Counted from the stretch's first letter, positions 8,173 through 17,330 are shown. The stretch: DNA of 64,000 nucleotides from Collimonas fungivorans Ter331 (GCF_000221045.1 NC_015856.1:1990687-2054686); one strand, 5' to 3'. Translations and numbers: made by a program. Notes: generated by a model not told the origin, from the sequence alone.

Positions 8173-9762
8173 ATGCCCTCAAAAACGCTTTCTCCGGCGT
8201 CGTCCCGCCGGATTCGTCCGCTCGCGCTGCCCTTGCTGCTTTCCTTGCCTCTGCTGCTTGCCGCCTGCGGCGGCGGTGGCGGCTCATCCGATTCATCTGC
8301 CAGTCCGAGCGCCCCTTCGACTGCCGCGCCGGCCACGCCTCCTGGCGCACCGGCGACCACGCCGCCCGTCAGCACAACACCGGCAACACCGCCAGCTTCG
8401 GTGCCGGTCGCGGATTTTAGTGTGACAACGAAAGTCATCGCTACCGGCGCAACGGGCAAGGTCTTCGGTCTCAAGGCCAATTTTTTCAATGACGGCCTGG
8501 TCCCGGCAAGCCCGATGTCCAACTACGGCTTTCCCAACCCGGTTATTCCGGTGGTCAATGCAGATGGCAGCCTGGATGTGGCCTGGCTCGATTACACTGG
8601 CGCGACCCAGTCGGGGGTGTCCGGTCTGGCCGCGCCTGGCACGATCAGCATCACCCATGTCAATCCTGACCTGAGCGCCGGCGCCACAACGGCGACCAGC
8701 CTGCGCTCATACAAGCTGCTAGGCTTCACCAAGGATGCCAGCGGCGCCTTCTATGTAGCCTATAACGTCGACCATCCGTACCGGAATGCGGTCGCGGGCG
8801 ACGTCAACAACGTCAATGGCAACGAACTGCATATCGCCAAGGCGTCCAGCGCCAGTTTTGCAGCGAAGGCCTGGGATACCCTGGTGTTCGGCAACCAGGA
8901 CAACAGCAAGGACAAGAGCAAGGGCAATCCTGGCACGGCAGGCGGCGGTGTCTTGAGTTATGACGCAGTGAACCAGAAGCTGGTGCTGTATGTGGCGCAC
9001 CAGATGGCCTGGGGCGATAACGGCACGCGCCACCAGGCCGGCTATTTCCGCTACTTCGATGGCGTTACCGGAAACGTCGTGACGCCTGCCGGCAATGCGA
9101 TGAACATGGGATCGGCCTGGTTCTATTCGCACAATTTCAACCAGCGCCTGCTGATCGACAACGGCATCGCCTACACGCTGGCGCATGGCGACGCCTACCC
9201 GCGTCAGCTGGGGTTTTCGGCGCGCACGCTGGCCGGCTATCTTGGCAAAGACAGCACCGTTTTCGATAAGCCTTACCAGGCCATCGACGGCGCCGAGGGC
9301 GACAACACCACCAACGCCGAGACCGGCCAGTTCATCAAGCTGGGCAGCGGCGATTTTGCGATGGTCCATGCGACATCGCAAGGCCGTGCGGCGCGCGACG
9401 TGCGGATCAGCCTGGTCAGCGGCGCCGACGGCAGCGTGCGTTCCAGCGCCTGGCTGACCAGCAATGCCGCCAACACGCAAGCCATCATGCCTAAGCTGGA
9501 AGCGTACGGCAGCGGCTTTGTGGTGTCCTACGGCCTGTGGAATTCAAGCAGTCGCACCAACCGCGCGATCGAGTGGCATTTCATGCAGCTGGACGCCAGC
9601 CTGAATCCGCTGCAGCTCTCGAATCCTGTGCCCGGCATCGAATTCGTCGCCGATCTGCCGCTGCTGCGTTTCACTGGCGGCCCTAACGCCGGCCGCGTGG
9701 GCTGGGTTTCCGGCAACGACCAGGGGACCTTGAGCGTGAACCTGGTTCCGGCTGCACGCTAA
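8173..9762 (+). CDS. Predicted lipoprotein of unknown function
   Basis: The protein has 529 residues from the ATG at 8173. An upstream ATG at 8074 would spoil the signal peptide and is not used here. The N-terminus is a lipoprotein signal ending in the lipobox LLAAC, followed by a Gly/Ser run and a Pro/Thr/Ala-rich linker typical of surface-exposed lipoproteins. The body (about residues 85-529) is rich in beta-strand-like segments with repeated Gly, Asn and Asp and no obvious catalytic motif; it could be a beta-propeller-like fold (for example VPASPMSNYGFPNPVIPVV, then DGSLDVAWLDYTG). I do not recognise the family. It stands alone between a divergent operon and a convergent regulator gene, so context gives no role. 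Confidence 0.8.
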   Translation: MPSKTLSPASSRRIRPLALPLLLSLPLLLAACGGGGGSSDSSASPSAPSTAAPATPPGAPATTPPVSTTPATPPASVPVADFSVTTKVIATGATGKVFGLKANFFNDGLVPASPMSNYGFPNPVIPVVNADGSLDVAWLDYTGATQSGVSGLAAPGTISITHVNPDLSAGATTATSLRSYKLLGFTKDASGAFYVAYNVDHPYRNAVAGDVNNVNGNELHIAKASSASFAAKAWDTLVFGNQDNSKDKSKGNPGTAGGGVLSYDAVNQKLVLYVAHQMAWGDNGTRHQAGYFRYFDGVTGNVVTPAGNAMNMGSAWFYSHNFNQRLLIDNGIAYTLAHGDAYPRQLGFSARTLAGYLGKDSTVFDKPYQAIDGAEGDNTTNAETGQFIKLGSGDFAMVHATSQGRAARDVRISLVSGADGSVRSSAWLTSNAANTQAIMPKLEAYGSGFVVSYGLWNSSSRTNRAIEWHFMQLDASLNPLQLSNPVPGIEFVADLPLLRFTGGPNAGRVGWVSGNDQGTLSVNLVPAAR

Positions 9763-9837
9763 GCAGAAAGCACGGGCAGGGTAGAGCAAGCCGCGCTGTC
9801 TGAACCGCTGCGGCCACGCCGTCGGCAGGCGCAGCGC

Positions 9838-10527
9838 TTAATTGTAGATGTGCTGCGGCTCCGGCATGGCAGTCAGCTGCTGCAATGAAGCAATCAGGTC
9901 GACAAAACGCTGCCCCTGCACCGTGACGTGCTGGCGCAGCAGGTCGGCCGCTAGTTCGCTGTCGCCGGCGATGATGGCTTGCACCACGCCGTCGTGCTCC
10001 TGGTACGACACTTTCAGGCGGTCGCGCACCCTCAGCTGCAGCCGCCGGTAAGGCCGCAGCCGGCGCTGCAGCGACTGCGCCTGGGCCGCCAGGAAGGCGT
10101 TATGGCTGCCTTCGTAGATGGCGCCATGGAACGCTTCGTTCATGTAGAAATAGGTATCGGGATCCTGCGCATCGCGCGCTTCCATGCATGCCTGGTGGGC
10201 CGCCAGCAGGCTGGCATGTTCCTCGCCGGACATCCGGCGCGCCGCTAGCCGGCCGCACATGGCTTCCAGTTCCGCCATCACCTCAAACATTTCCACCAGC
10301 TGGCGCGGGCCGATTTCGGCAACCACGGTGCCGCGCCGAGGCCGCGTCACCACGATACCCATCGAAGCCAGCTGGATCAATGCCTCCCGCACGGGCGTGC
10401 GGGAAACCCCGAACTTGATGGCCAGGTCGGTTTCATCAAGATGCTGGCCTGGACGAAACTCACCAACCGCGATCATCTCTTCGATGGTTTCGCGCAGCGA
10501 TTCCGAGCGATTTTTTGTCGTGAGCAT
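9838..10527 (-). CDS. GntR-family (FadR/FCD) regulator of the malonate locus
   Basis: This 229-residue regulator uses the ATG at 10527; the frame extends to 10917 but that part covers the promoter region. Residues 1-75 form the winged helix: the helix-turn-helix lies in LAIKFGVSRTPVREALIQL, and the wing in GIVVTRPRRGTVV. Residues 80-229 are the all-helical FCD ligand domain, with metal/ligand residues likely in MNEAFHGAIYEGSHN and YQEHDGVVQAI. It is transcribed away from the TRAP/malonate decarboxylase operon across a 208-base shared region. A GntR repressor in the same position, MdcY of Acinetobacter, controls malonate decarboxylase in response to malonate, so this protein probably does the same. 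The assignment rests on context plus an operator-like palindrome. Confidence 0.9.
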   Translation of the reverse strand: MLTTKNRSESLRETIEEMIAVGEFRPGQHLDETDLAIKFGVSRTPVREALIQLASMGIVVTRPRRGTVVAEIGPRQLVEMFEVMAELEAMCGRLAARRMSGEEHASLLAAHQACMEARDAQDPDTYFYMNEAFHGAIYEGSHNAFLAAQAQSLQRRLRPYRRLQLRVRDRLKVSYQEHDGVVQAIIAGDSELAADLLRQHVTVQGQRFVDLIASLQQLTAMPEPQHIYN

Positions 10528-10599
10528 AATTTGGCCGCTTTTGGGATTATTTCTGGGATTATATGTATTCGAGATTTGATTGTAAGGCGTATTTATTCG

Positions 10600-10627
10600 T
10601 TGACATAAAAATGTTTTATGGAATATC
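10600..10627 (+). promoter_or_regulatory. Candidate promoter of the TRAP/mdc operon
   Basis: A perfect -35 hexamer TTGACA lies at 10600-10605. A weak -10 candidate (AATATC) follows at 10622-10627 after 16 bases. It points towards the TRAP genes, which begin about 110 bases downstream. Confidence 0.5.
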
Positions 10628-10628
10628 G

Positions 10629-10636
10629 TGTATACA
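10629..10636. promoter_or_regulatory. Operator-like palindrome TGTATACA
   Basis: The palindrome TGTATACA (in context GTGTATACAAG) sits directly after the candidate -10 element between the GntR gene and the TRAP genes. As I recall, the Acinetobacter MdcY operator is ATTGTATACAAT, which shares this core. Occupancy here would block the promoter. Binding is inferred. Confidence 0.5.
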
Positions 10637-10735
10637 AGGAAATGAAAAAAGAATACATAGCATCTATCTTCAGCAATAACCGCATGAAAATTAGCTAAAA
10701 CTGTATCGATAGTTTTTCCAACACAGGGAGGAGAT

Positions 10736-11749
10736 ATGTCTTTAATCAGCAGGAGGATGGTGCTGGGCGCACTCGCGAGCACACCGTTCTGGTCTATGTC
10801 GTCAGTGTGGGCGCAATCGGGCGCCTTGAAAATTTCCCACCAGTTCCCCGGCGGCACCATCAGCGAAGGCGACTTCCGCGACCGGCTGACCCGCATGTTC
10901 GCCGCTGAAGTCGGCAAGCGCAGCGGGCTTAAATTTGAAATCTATCCCGGTTCTTCGCTGATGAAGACCAATTCCCAGTTCTCTGCATTGCGTAAAGGCG
11001 CCCTGGATTTTTCCCTGGTGCCGCTCAATTACGCCGGCGGCGAAGTGCCGGAAGTGAACATCGGCCTGATGCCTGGCCTGGTGACTTCATATGAGCAGGG
11101 CGCAGCCTGGAAGAATTCGGAAGTCGGCAAGGAATTGTCGCGCATCCTGCTGGAAAAGGGCGTGATCATCGTCAGCTGGATCTGGCAGGCAGGCGGCGTG
11201 GCTTCGCGCGGCAAGCCGATCATCGATCCGTCCGACGCCAAGGGCCTGAAGGTGCGCGGCGGTTCGCGCGAGATGGACCTGATCCTGAAAGAAGCCGGCG
11301 CCGCCGTGGTGACCCTGCCTTCCAACGAAATCTATGCGGCGATGCAGACCGGCGCGATGGATGCCGCCATGACGTCGTCGACCTCGCTGATTTCCTTCCG
11401 CCTGGAAGAAGTCTCCAAGAGCCTGACCAGCGGCCGCGACAAGGCCTACTGGTACATGCTGGAGCCGCTGATGATTTCGAAGGCGACCTTCGATCGCCTG
11501 ACCAAAGAGCAGCAGGTGGCGGTGATGGCGGTCGGCGCCGAGATGGAGCAGTTCGCCACCAACGCCGCCCGGCTGGACGATTCCGGCGTCGCCGCGGTGT
11601 ACCAGAAGGCGGGCGCCAAGGTGGTCGACCTGAACGCCGCGACTGTCAAGAAGTGGCAGGACATCGCGCGCAACACGGCCTGGAAGGACTACGCTGCCAG
11701 GAACGACAACTGCGCCAAACTGCTGAAACTGGCTGAGAAACTGCTATGA
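10736..11749 (+). CDS. TRAP transporter substrate-binding protein (DctP-type)
   Basis: The protein has 337 residues and starts at the ATG at 10736 behind a strong GGGAGGAG site. The signal peptide has an Arg-Arg pair (ISRRMVLGALAS) and a cleavage region around SSVWAQ, possibly Tat-type. The mature part is a DctP-family periplasmic binding protein (ISHQFPGGTISEGDF near the start, KVRGGSREMDLILKEAGA with the conserved Arg that usually grips a carboxylate, and LPSNEIYAAMQTGAMDAA). It overlaps the small permease gene by four bases. Given seven malonate decarboxylase genes directly downstream, malonate is the probable substrate, as for the MatPQM TRAP system known from Sinorhizobium. The ligand is inferred from context. 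Confidence 0.93.
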   Translation: MSLISRRMVLGALASTPFWSMSSVWAQSGALKISHQFPGGTISEGDFRDRLTRMFAAEVGKRSGLKFEIYPGSSLMKTNSQFSALRKGALDFSLVPLNYAGGEVPEVNIGLMPGLVTSYEQGAAWKNSEVGKELSRILLEKGVIIVSWIWQAGGVASRGKPIIDPSDAKGLKVRGGSREMDLILKEAGAAVVTLPSNEIYAAMQTGAMDAAMTSSTSLISFRLEEVSKSLTSGRDKAYWYMLEPLMISKATFDRLTKEQQVAVMAVGAEMEQFATNAARLDDSGVAAVYQKAGAKVVDLNAATVKKWQDIARNTAWKDYAARNDNCAKLLKLAEKLL

Positions 11750-12339
11750 GCCACGGCTTCGACCCGAAGCCGAACGCCGGACCCGCCTTGCCTGCCATGC
11801 CGGACAATCCGGTAGTGGCAGTCCTGGCCGGGATCCTCGAACGCTTCCATAAACTCGCCCTGTATCTTTCCATGACGGCGCTGATGCTGACCTCGCTGAT
11901 CATGACGTACTCGGTGGTGGCGCGCTATTTCTTCCATGTTCCAACCGACTGGCAGGACGACGCCACGGTGTTCATGCTGGTCGGCGTGATCTTCCTTTGC
12001 GCCGGCTACGCCCAGTCGTTGCGCGGCCATATCGGCATCGAAGCCCTGTCTTCGGTGCTGCCGGCCGGCGTGAACGCGGTGCGGCTGCTGCTGGTCGACC
12101 TGGTGTCTTTCCTGTTTTGCGGATTCTTTTCCTGGAAATCGTGGACCCTGTTCCATGAAGCCTGGTCGGAAGGCCAGACCACCTCATCCACGTTTGCGCC
12201 GCCGCTGTGGATTCCCTATTCGCTGATGGCGCTGGGCATGACCGTACTCACCTTGCAGCTGCTGGCGCAAGTGCTGGCGCGCCTGACCGACCGCAATGAA
12301 CCTCGCAGCAAACCTGTCAACACTGTCCCGGGAGAGTAA
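11746..12339 (+). CDS. TRAP transporter small permease (DctQ-type)
   Basis: This is a 197-residue membrane protein starting within the ATGA that ends the binding-protein gene. Four membrane helices are visible (about 40-60, 75-95, 115-135 and 160-180), with the DctQ-like sequence VVARYFFHVPTDWQDDATVFMLV in the second part of the chain. The small subunit packs against the large permease and is needed for binding-protein-dependent uptake. It overlaps the large permease gene by one base (TAATG). The N-terminal 30 residues are Pro-rich and cytoplasmic. Confidence 0.92.
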   Translation: MSHGFDPKPNAGPALPAMPDNPVVAVLAGILERFHKLALYLSMTALMLTSLIMTYSVVARYFFHVPTDWQDDATVFMLVGVIFLCAGYAQSLRGHIGIEALSSVLPAGVNAVRLLLVDLVSFLFCGFFSWKSWTLFHEAWSEGQTTSSTFAPPLWIPYSLMALGMTVLTLQLLAQVLARLTDRNEPRSKPVNTVPGE

Positions 12340-13688
12340 TGAGTCCGCTTGCCTTAGGTGCCTTGTATGGCATCGTCACGATCATCGTGATGTGTTCCGG
12401 CATGCCGATAGCGTTTGCGCTCGGCGTGGTCGCAACCAGTTTCATGTACTTCTTCATGCCGGCCTCATCGCTGGATACGATCACGCAAAACGTCTACGAG
12501 GAAATCGCCTCGGTGACCCTGCTGTCGATTCCCCTGTTCATCCTGAAAGGCGCGGCCATCGGCAGGTCGCCGGCCGGGCGCGATCTGTATTCGGCGATCC
12601 ATGCCTGGCTGAGCAAGGTGCCGGGCGGGCTGGGCATCGCCAACGTGTTCGCCTGCGCCCTGTTTGCGGCGATGGCCGGTTCTTCGCCTGCCACCTGTTC
12701 GGCGATCGGTTCCGCCGGCATTCCGGAAATGCGGCGGCGCGGTTATTCACCCGGATTCGCGGCAGGCATCATTGCTGCCGGCGGCACGCTGGGCATCTTG
12801 CTGCCGCCTTCGATCACCATGATCCTGTATGCGGTGGCGTCGGAACAATCGCTGGGCCGGCTGTTCCTGGCCGGCGTCGGCCCGGGGGTGCTGCTGGTGA
12901 TCCTGTTCGCCGGTTATGCCGTGTACCGGGCCCGCAAGGAATACCGCCTGGCGCATGAAATTTACAGCCAGGGCGGGATCAAGTCGGCCTACCTGGATGA
13001 CGAGCATTTCACCTTTGCGCAAAAGGTCGAGATGCTGCCGCGCGTGCTGCCGTTCTTGATCTTACTGATCGGCGTCATGATTGCCTTATACGGCGGCTTC
13101 GCCACGCCGTCCGAAACCGCCGGCCTGGGCGCCTTGCTGGCGATCGTGCTGATCGCGGTGGTGTACCGCATGTGGCGGCCGCGCGACCTGATGCCGTTCC
13201 TGAATTCGACCATCAAGGAATCCTGCATGCTGCTGCTGATCATCGGCATGTCCTTGCTGTATTCCTATGTCATGAGCTACCTGCACATCAGCCAGTCGGC
13301 GGCGCAATGGGTAGTCGCCTTGCACCTGTCGAAATGGCTGCTGCTGGCAGTGATCCTGCTGATGGTGATCGTGCTCGGTTTTTTCCTGCCGCCGGTATCC
13401 ATCATCCTGATGACCGCGCCCATCATCTTGCCGCCGCTGCGCGAAGCAGGGTTCGACCTGATCTGGTTCGGCGTGGTGATGACGGTGGTGATGGAAATGG
13501 GGCTGATCCATCCGCCGGTCGGCCTGAACCTGTTTGTCATCAAGAACATCGCGCCCGACATCCCCTTGTCGGACGTGATCAAGGGCACGCTGCCGTTCCT
13601 GCTGCTGATGTTCCTGGCGATCATCCTGCTTTGCCTGTTTCCGGGCATCGTCACGGGTTTGCCTGATCTGCTGATGGGGGCCAGATAA
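12339..13688 (+). CDS. TRAP transporter large permease (DctM-type)
   Basis: The protein has 449 residues with about 12 hydrophobic segments. It matches the DctM/IT superfamily: MPIAFALGVVATS near the start, AAMAGSSPATCSAIGSAGIP around residue 110 (the Ser/Thr-rich conserved hairpin), IIAAGGTLGILLPPSITM, and a second hairpin near FFLPPVSIILMTAPIILP. It probably uses a sodium gradient to drive carboxylate uptake in partnership with the two preceding proteins. Its stop TAA overlaps the start of mdcA (ATAATG), so transport and catabolism are translated from one message. Confidence 0.93.
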   Translation: MSPLALGALYGIVTIIVMCSGMPIAFALGVVATSFMYFFMPASSLDTITQNVYEEIASVTLLSIPLFILKGAAIGRSPAGRDLYSAIHAWLSKVPGGLGIANVFACALFAAMAGSSPATCSAIGSAGIPEMRRRGYSPGFAAGIIAAGGTLGILLPPSITMILYAVASEQSLGRLFLAGVGPGVLLVILFAGYAVYRARKEYRLAHEIYSQGGIKSAYLDDEHFTFAQKVEMLPRVLPFLILLIGVMIALYGGFATPSETAGLGALLAIVLIAVVYRMWRPRDLMPFLNSTIKESCMLLLIIGMSLLYSYVMSYLHISQSAAQWVVALHLSKWLLLAVILLMVIVLGFFLPPVSIILMTAPIILPPLREAGFDLIWFGVVMTVVMEMGLIHPPVGLNLFVIKNIAPDIPLSDVIKGTLPFLLLMFLAIILLCLFPGIVTGLPDLLMGAR

Positions 13689-15349
13689 TGGAAAACCGGC
13701 GCTGGGACTTGCGGAACGTCAATCGCGAACAGCGCCTGCAGCGCGCCGCCAGTCTCCTTGGCGGCGCCTGCAAAGGCAAGCTGGTGGAAACGGAGCGGAT
13801 TGCCGATCTGCTCTACAGCGTGCTGGAATCCGGCGATCGCGTTTGCCTGGAAGGAAACAACCAGAAGCAGGCCGATTTCCTGGCCAAGGCGCTGGCCAGG
13901 CTCGATCCGGCGCGCATCAGCGGCTTGCACATGCTGCTGTCGGTGCTGGCCTTGCCCGAGCACCTGGACGTATTTGAAAACGGCGTCGCCGAGCGCCTCG
14001 ATTTTTCCTTTTCCGGGCCGCAGTCGGTGCGCCTGGCGCGGCTGGTGGCGGCCGGCAAGCTGAATATCGGCGCCATCCATACTTACCTGGAATTGTTCGG
14101 CCGCTACTTTGTCGACCTCACGCCGCGGGTGGCGCTGGTGGCGGCGCAGGCGGCGGACCGCCAGGGCAACCTGTACACCGGACCGAATACCGAGGACACG
14201 CCGGCGATTGTCGAGGCTACCGCCTTCAGCGGCGGCATCGTGATCGCCCAGGTCAACGAGATAGTCGATGTGCTGCCGCGCGTGGATATTCCCGCCGACT
14301 GGGTCAGTTTTGTGGTGCAGGCGCCGACGCCGCACTATATCGAACCGCTGTTTACCCGCGACCCGGCGCAGATTTCCGAGATCCAGGTATTGATGGCGAT
14401 GATGGCGATCAAGGGCATCTATGCCGAATACGAGGTGCAGCGCCTGAACCACGGCATCGGTTTCGACACCGCCGCGATCGAACTGATCCTGCCGACCTAT
14501 GCCGCATCGCTGGGCCTGAAAGGCAAGATCTGCCAGCACTGGGCGCTCAATCCGCATCCGGCGCTGATCCCGGCGATCGAGGCCGGTTTTGTCGAATCGA
14601 TCCATTCCTTCGGTTCCGAACTCGGCATGGAAGATTACATACGGGCCCGCTCGGACGTGTTTTTTGTCGGCGGCGACGGCTCCATGCGCAGCAACCGCGC
14701 CTTCAGCCAGGTAGCCGGCCACTATGCCTGCGACATGTTCATCGGTTCTACCTTGCAGATTGATTTGCAGGGCAATTCATCCACCGCAACTACCGGCCGC
14801 ATCGCCGGTTTCGGCGGCGCCCCCAACATGGGCGCCGATGCGCGCGGCCGGCGCCATGCCAGCCCGGCCTGGCTGAAAGCCGGACGCCAGGCGCGCGACG
14901 GCAAGAACCTGATCCCGCGCGGACAAAAGCTGGTGGTGCAGATCGTCGAAACCTTCCGCGAGCACATGCAGCCGGCTTTCGTCGAACGGCTGGACGCCTG
15001 GGAACTGGCAGAACAAGCCGACATGGCGATTCCGCCGGTGATGATCTATGGCGAGGATGTCAGCCACATCCTGACCGAAGAAGGGCTGGCCAACCTGCTG
15101 CTGTGCCGCACCGACGAGGAACGCGAACAGGCGGTGCGCGGCGTCGCCGGTTACACCCCGATCGGACTGGGGCGCGACAAGCGCATGGTGGAAAACCTGC
15201 GCGACCGCGGCATCATCCAGCGGCCGGAGGATCTCGGCATCGACCAACGGCTGGCCACGCGCGACCTGCTGGCGGCGAAAAGCATGAAAGACCTGGTGCG
15301 TGCTTCGGGCGGTTTGTACGATCCGCCGAAACGCTTCAGAAACTGGTAG
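13688..15349 (+). CDS. mdcA: Malonate decarboxylase alpha subunit (ACP transferase)
   Basis: This 553-residue protein is collinear with MdcA, the subunit that exchanges acetyl for malonyl on the dedicated acyl carrier protein (acetyl-S-ACP:malonate ACP transferase). Recognisable blocks include LYSVLESGDRVCLEGNNQKQ, ITAxx-like AAQAADRQGNLYTGPNTEDT, the glutamate-containing FGSELGMEDYIRARSD and DLQGNSSTATTGRIAGFGG. It belongs to the CoA-transferase-like fold group and acts in the cytoplasm. It is the first enzyme gene of the mdc block and starts on the stop codon of the TRAP permease. Length agrees with the family (about 550 residues). Confidence 0.96.
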   Translation: MENRRWDLRNVNREQRLQRAASLLGGACKGKLVETERIADLLYSVLESGDRVCLEGNNQKQADFLAKALARLDPARISGLHMLLSVLALPEHLDVFENGVAERLDFSFSGPQSVRLARLVAAGKLNIGAIHTYLELFGRYFVDLTPRVALVAAQAADRQGNLYTGPNTEDTPAIVEATAFSGGIVIAQVNEIVDVLPRVDIPADWVSFVVQAPTPHYIEPLFTRDPAQISEIQVLMAMMAIKGIYAEYEVQRLNHGIGFDTAAIELILPTYAASLGLKGKICQHWALNPHPALIPAIEAGFVESIHSFGSELGMEDYIRARSDVFFVGGDGSMRSNRAFSQVAGHYACDMFIGSTLQIDLQGNSSTATTGRIAGFGGAPNMGADARGRRHASPAWLKAGRQARDGKNLIPRGQKLVVQIVETFREHMQPAFVERLDAWELAEQADMAIPPVMIYGEDVSHILTEEGLANLLLCRTDEEREQAVRGVAGYTPIGLGRDKRMVENLRDRGIIQRPEDLGIDQRLATRDLLAAKSMKDLVRASGGLYDPPKRFRNW

Positions 15350-15394
15350 CAGCAATAAGTAGCCAGAAACAATCAGAAGTGCAAGGAGCTGTTG

Positions 15395-15709
15395 ATGGAA
15401 ACCTTGAATTTTCGTTTTGAACATGGCCGGCGCCTTTTGCCGCCGCAGGCGCAGCTGTCCGGCGTGGTCAGTTCGGGCAACCTGGAAGTGCTGGTCGAAG
15501 CGGCGGCGCTGAACGGCGCCTGCGCGATTGAAATCAAGACCGCGGCGCGCGGCTTCGGCGCCATCTGGGAAGCGGTGCTGGGCGATTTCCAGCAGCGCTG
15601 GCAGCTGGCCGACGCCCGTATCGCCATCAACGACATGGGCGCCACGCCGGCGGTAGTCAGCCTGCGCCTGGACCAGGCGCTGCAAGCCATGACCGGGAGC
15701 GCGCCATGA
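15395..15709 (+). CDS. mdcC: Malonate decarboxylase acyl carrier protein (delta subunit)
   Basis: This 104-residue protein starts at the ATG at 15395 after AAGGAGCTGTTG; a TTG three bases earlier is also in frame. It is the acyl carrier protein of malonate decarboxylase. The serine in VSSGNLEVLVE, which follows a conserved Gly-rich approach, is the expected attachment site of the 2'-(5''-phosphoribosyl)-3'-dephospho-CoA prosthetic group, made and attached by the mdcB and mdcG products encoded downstream. It lies 45 bases after mdcA and overlaps mdcD by four bases. Confidence 0.95.
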   Translation: METLNFRFEHGRRLLPPQAQLSGVVSSGNLEVLVEAAALNGACAIEIKTAARGFGAIWEAVLGDFQQRWQLADARIAINDMGATPAVVSLRLDQALQAMTGSAP

Positions 15710-16611
15710 ACAGCTACCTGGAAGCGAATGCTCGTGAACGCCTGGCTGCGGTGCTCGACGCCGGCAGTTTTTACGAATTCCTGCCGCCTGCGCTGAAAAT
15801 CGTCAGCCCGCACCTGGCGCAGCTGGATGCGCCGGTATCGTTCGACGACGGCGTGGCGATCGGCCAGGGACGGCTGTTCGGCGAATCTATATATGTGGCG
15901 GCGCAAGAGGGCGGTTTCATGGGTGGTGCGGTGGGCGAGGTGCATGGCGCCAAGCTCACCGGCTTGCTGCTGCGGGCAGTGCGCGAACGGCCGTTTGCCG
16001 TGGTGCTGCTGCTGGAAAGCGGCGGCGTGCGCCTGCATGAAGCCAACGCCGGCCTGATCGCGGTGTCGGAAGTGATGCGCGCCTTGCTTGAAGTGCGCGC
16101 CGCCGGCATTCCTGTAATCGTGCTGATCGGCGGTTCCAACGGCTGTTTCGGCGGCATGGGCATCGTCGCCCGTTGCGCCAATGCGATCGTGATGTCTGAA
16201 GAAGGCCGGCTGGCGATGTCGGGACCGGAAGTGATTGAAACCGCCAACGGCGTCGAAGAATTCGATTCGCGCGACCGGGCGCTGGTATGGCGCACCACCG
16301 GCGGCAAGCACCGCTACCTGCTGGGCGATTGCCAGATGCTGGTGGCCGACGACGGCGCCGCGTTCCGCCAGGCCGCCTTCGACCTGGCGCAGCAATGCCA
16401 TGCCAACGCCGGTGGCATCGGCTTGACGCTGGCGGCGCTGGAAGCGGAGCAGCAGTTGCTGCAGGATCGCATCGACAGTTTTGGCCAGACGGCCGATCCG
16501 CTCGATATCTGGACCCGGCTCGGCGTGGCCGACGCCGCCCGGCTGCCGATGCTGGAAGCCGAGGCTTTTGTCGACGCCACCGCCACACTACGGCTGGGAG
16601 GATTAGGGTGA
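15706..16611 (+). CDS. mdcD: Malonate decarboxylase beta subunit
   Basis: The 301-residue protein belongs to the carboxyltransferase (crotonase-like) fold and forms, with MdcE, the unit that decarboxylates malonyl-S-ACP to acetyl-S-ACP. Visible family blocks are FDDGVAIGQGRLFG, GGFMGGAVGEVHGAKL, LLLESGGVRLHEANAG and GGSNGCFGGMGIVARCAN. The last supplies the oxyanion-hole glycines. It starts in the ATGA ending mdcC and its TGA stop overlaps the GTG start of mdcE. Length is normal. Confidence 0.96.
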   Translation: MNSYLEANARERLAAVLDAGSFYEFLPPALKIVSPHLAQLDAPVSFDDGVAIGQGRLFGESIYVAAQEGGFMGGAVGEVHGAKLTGLLLRAVRERPFAVVLLLESGGVRLHEANAGLIAVSEVMRALLEVRAAGIPVIVLIGGSNGCFGGMGIVARCANAIVMSEEGRLAMSGPEVIETANGVEEFDSRDRALVWRTTGGKHRYLLGDCQMLVADDGAAFRQAAFDLAQQCHANAGGIGLTLAALEAEQQLLQDRIDSFGQTADPLDIWTRLGVADAARLPMLEAEAFVDATATLRLGGLG

Positions 16612-17330
16612 ATACAAACATGGGCTGGAAAATCCTGGCGGCGACCTTGTTCCCGGATGGCCATACGGTAGTCGAACAAGATGATTTCCTGACCGGCACG
16701 GCGCAGGTGGGCGGCGACACGGTAACCGTGATCGGCACTACCGGCCATGCGGCGATCGGGGTCGAAATCGCCCTGCTGCAGGCGCAGGCGATCCTGGCCA
16801 CGGTGCGTGATCATCCGCAGCGTTCCATCGTGATCCTGATCGATACCCAGGGCCAGCGCCTGCGCCATCGCGATGAAATGCTGGGCATCAACAGCTACAT
16901 GGCGCAGCTGGCGAAGTGCATCGACCTGGCGCGGCGCCGGCAGCACAAGATAATCGGCCTGGTGTACGACCAGGCCTTGTCCGGCGGCTTCATCACCAGC
17001 GGCCTCATGGCCGACGGCTGCTACGCCTTGCCGGAAGCAACCATCCGTGTCATGGGGCTGGCGGCGATGGCGCGCATCACCAAGGTGCCGGAAGCCAGGC
17101 TGACCGAGCTGGCCAAGAGCAACCCGGTATTCGCGCCCGGCGCGGTCAATTACCTGCAGATGGGCGGCGTCGAAGCTATCTGGCATGCCGACCTGGCGCA
17201 GCAGCTGGTGCAGGCTCTGGATCAAGCCAACCCGCACGACCTGCGCAGCGCCGCCGGCCTGCAGCGCGGCGGCCGCAGCCAGGCCTGGACCGTAACCCAG
17301 GCTGTGATCGATCATGCCAGCCCGCCATAG
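16608..17330 (+). CDS. mdcE: Malonate decarboxylase gamma subunit
   Basis: The 240-residue protein pairs with MdcD in the decarboxylase. I chose the GTG at 16608 because GGGAGGA lies at ideal distance and the codon overlaps the mdcD stop; an ATG at 16620 is the alternative. Blocks such as IGTTGHAAIGVEIAL, LIDTQGQRLRHRDEMLG, YDQALSGGFITSGLMADG and MARITKVPEARLTEL are typical. The open frame upstream of 16608 is a shadow of mdcD. Its end overlaps mdcG by 17 bases. Confidence 0.95.
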   Translation: MNTNMGWKILAATLFPDGHTVVEQDDFLTGTAQVGGDTVTVIGTTGHAAIGVEIALLQAQAILATVRDHPQRSIVILIDTQGQRLRHRDEMLGINSYMAQLAKCIDLARRRQHKIIGLVYDQALSGGFITSGLMADGCYALPEATIRVMGLAAMARITKVPEARLTELAKSNPVFAPGAVNYLQMGGVEAIWHADLAQQLVQALDQANPHDLRSAAGLQRGGRSQAWTVTQAVIDHASPP

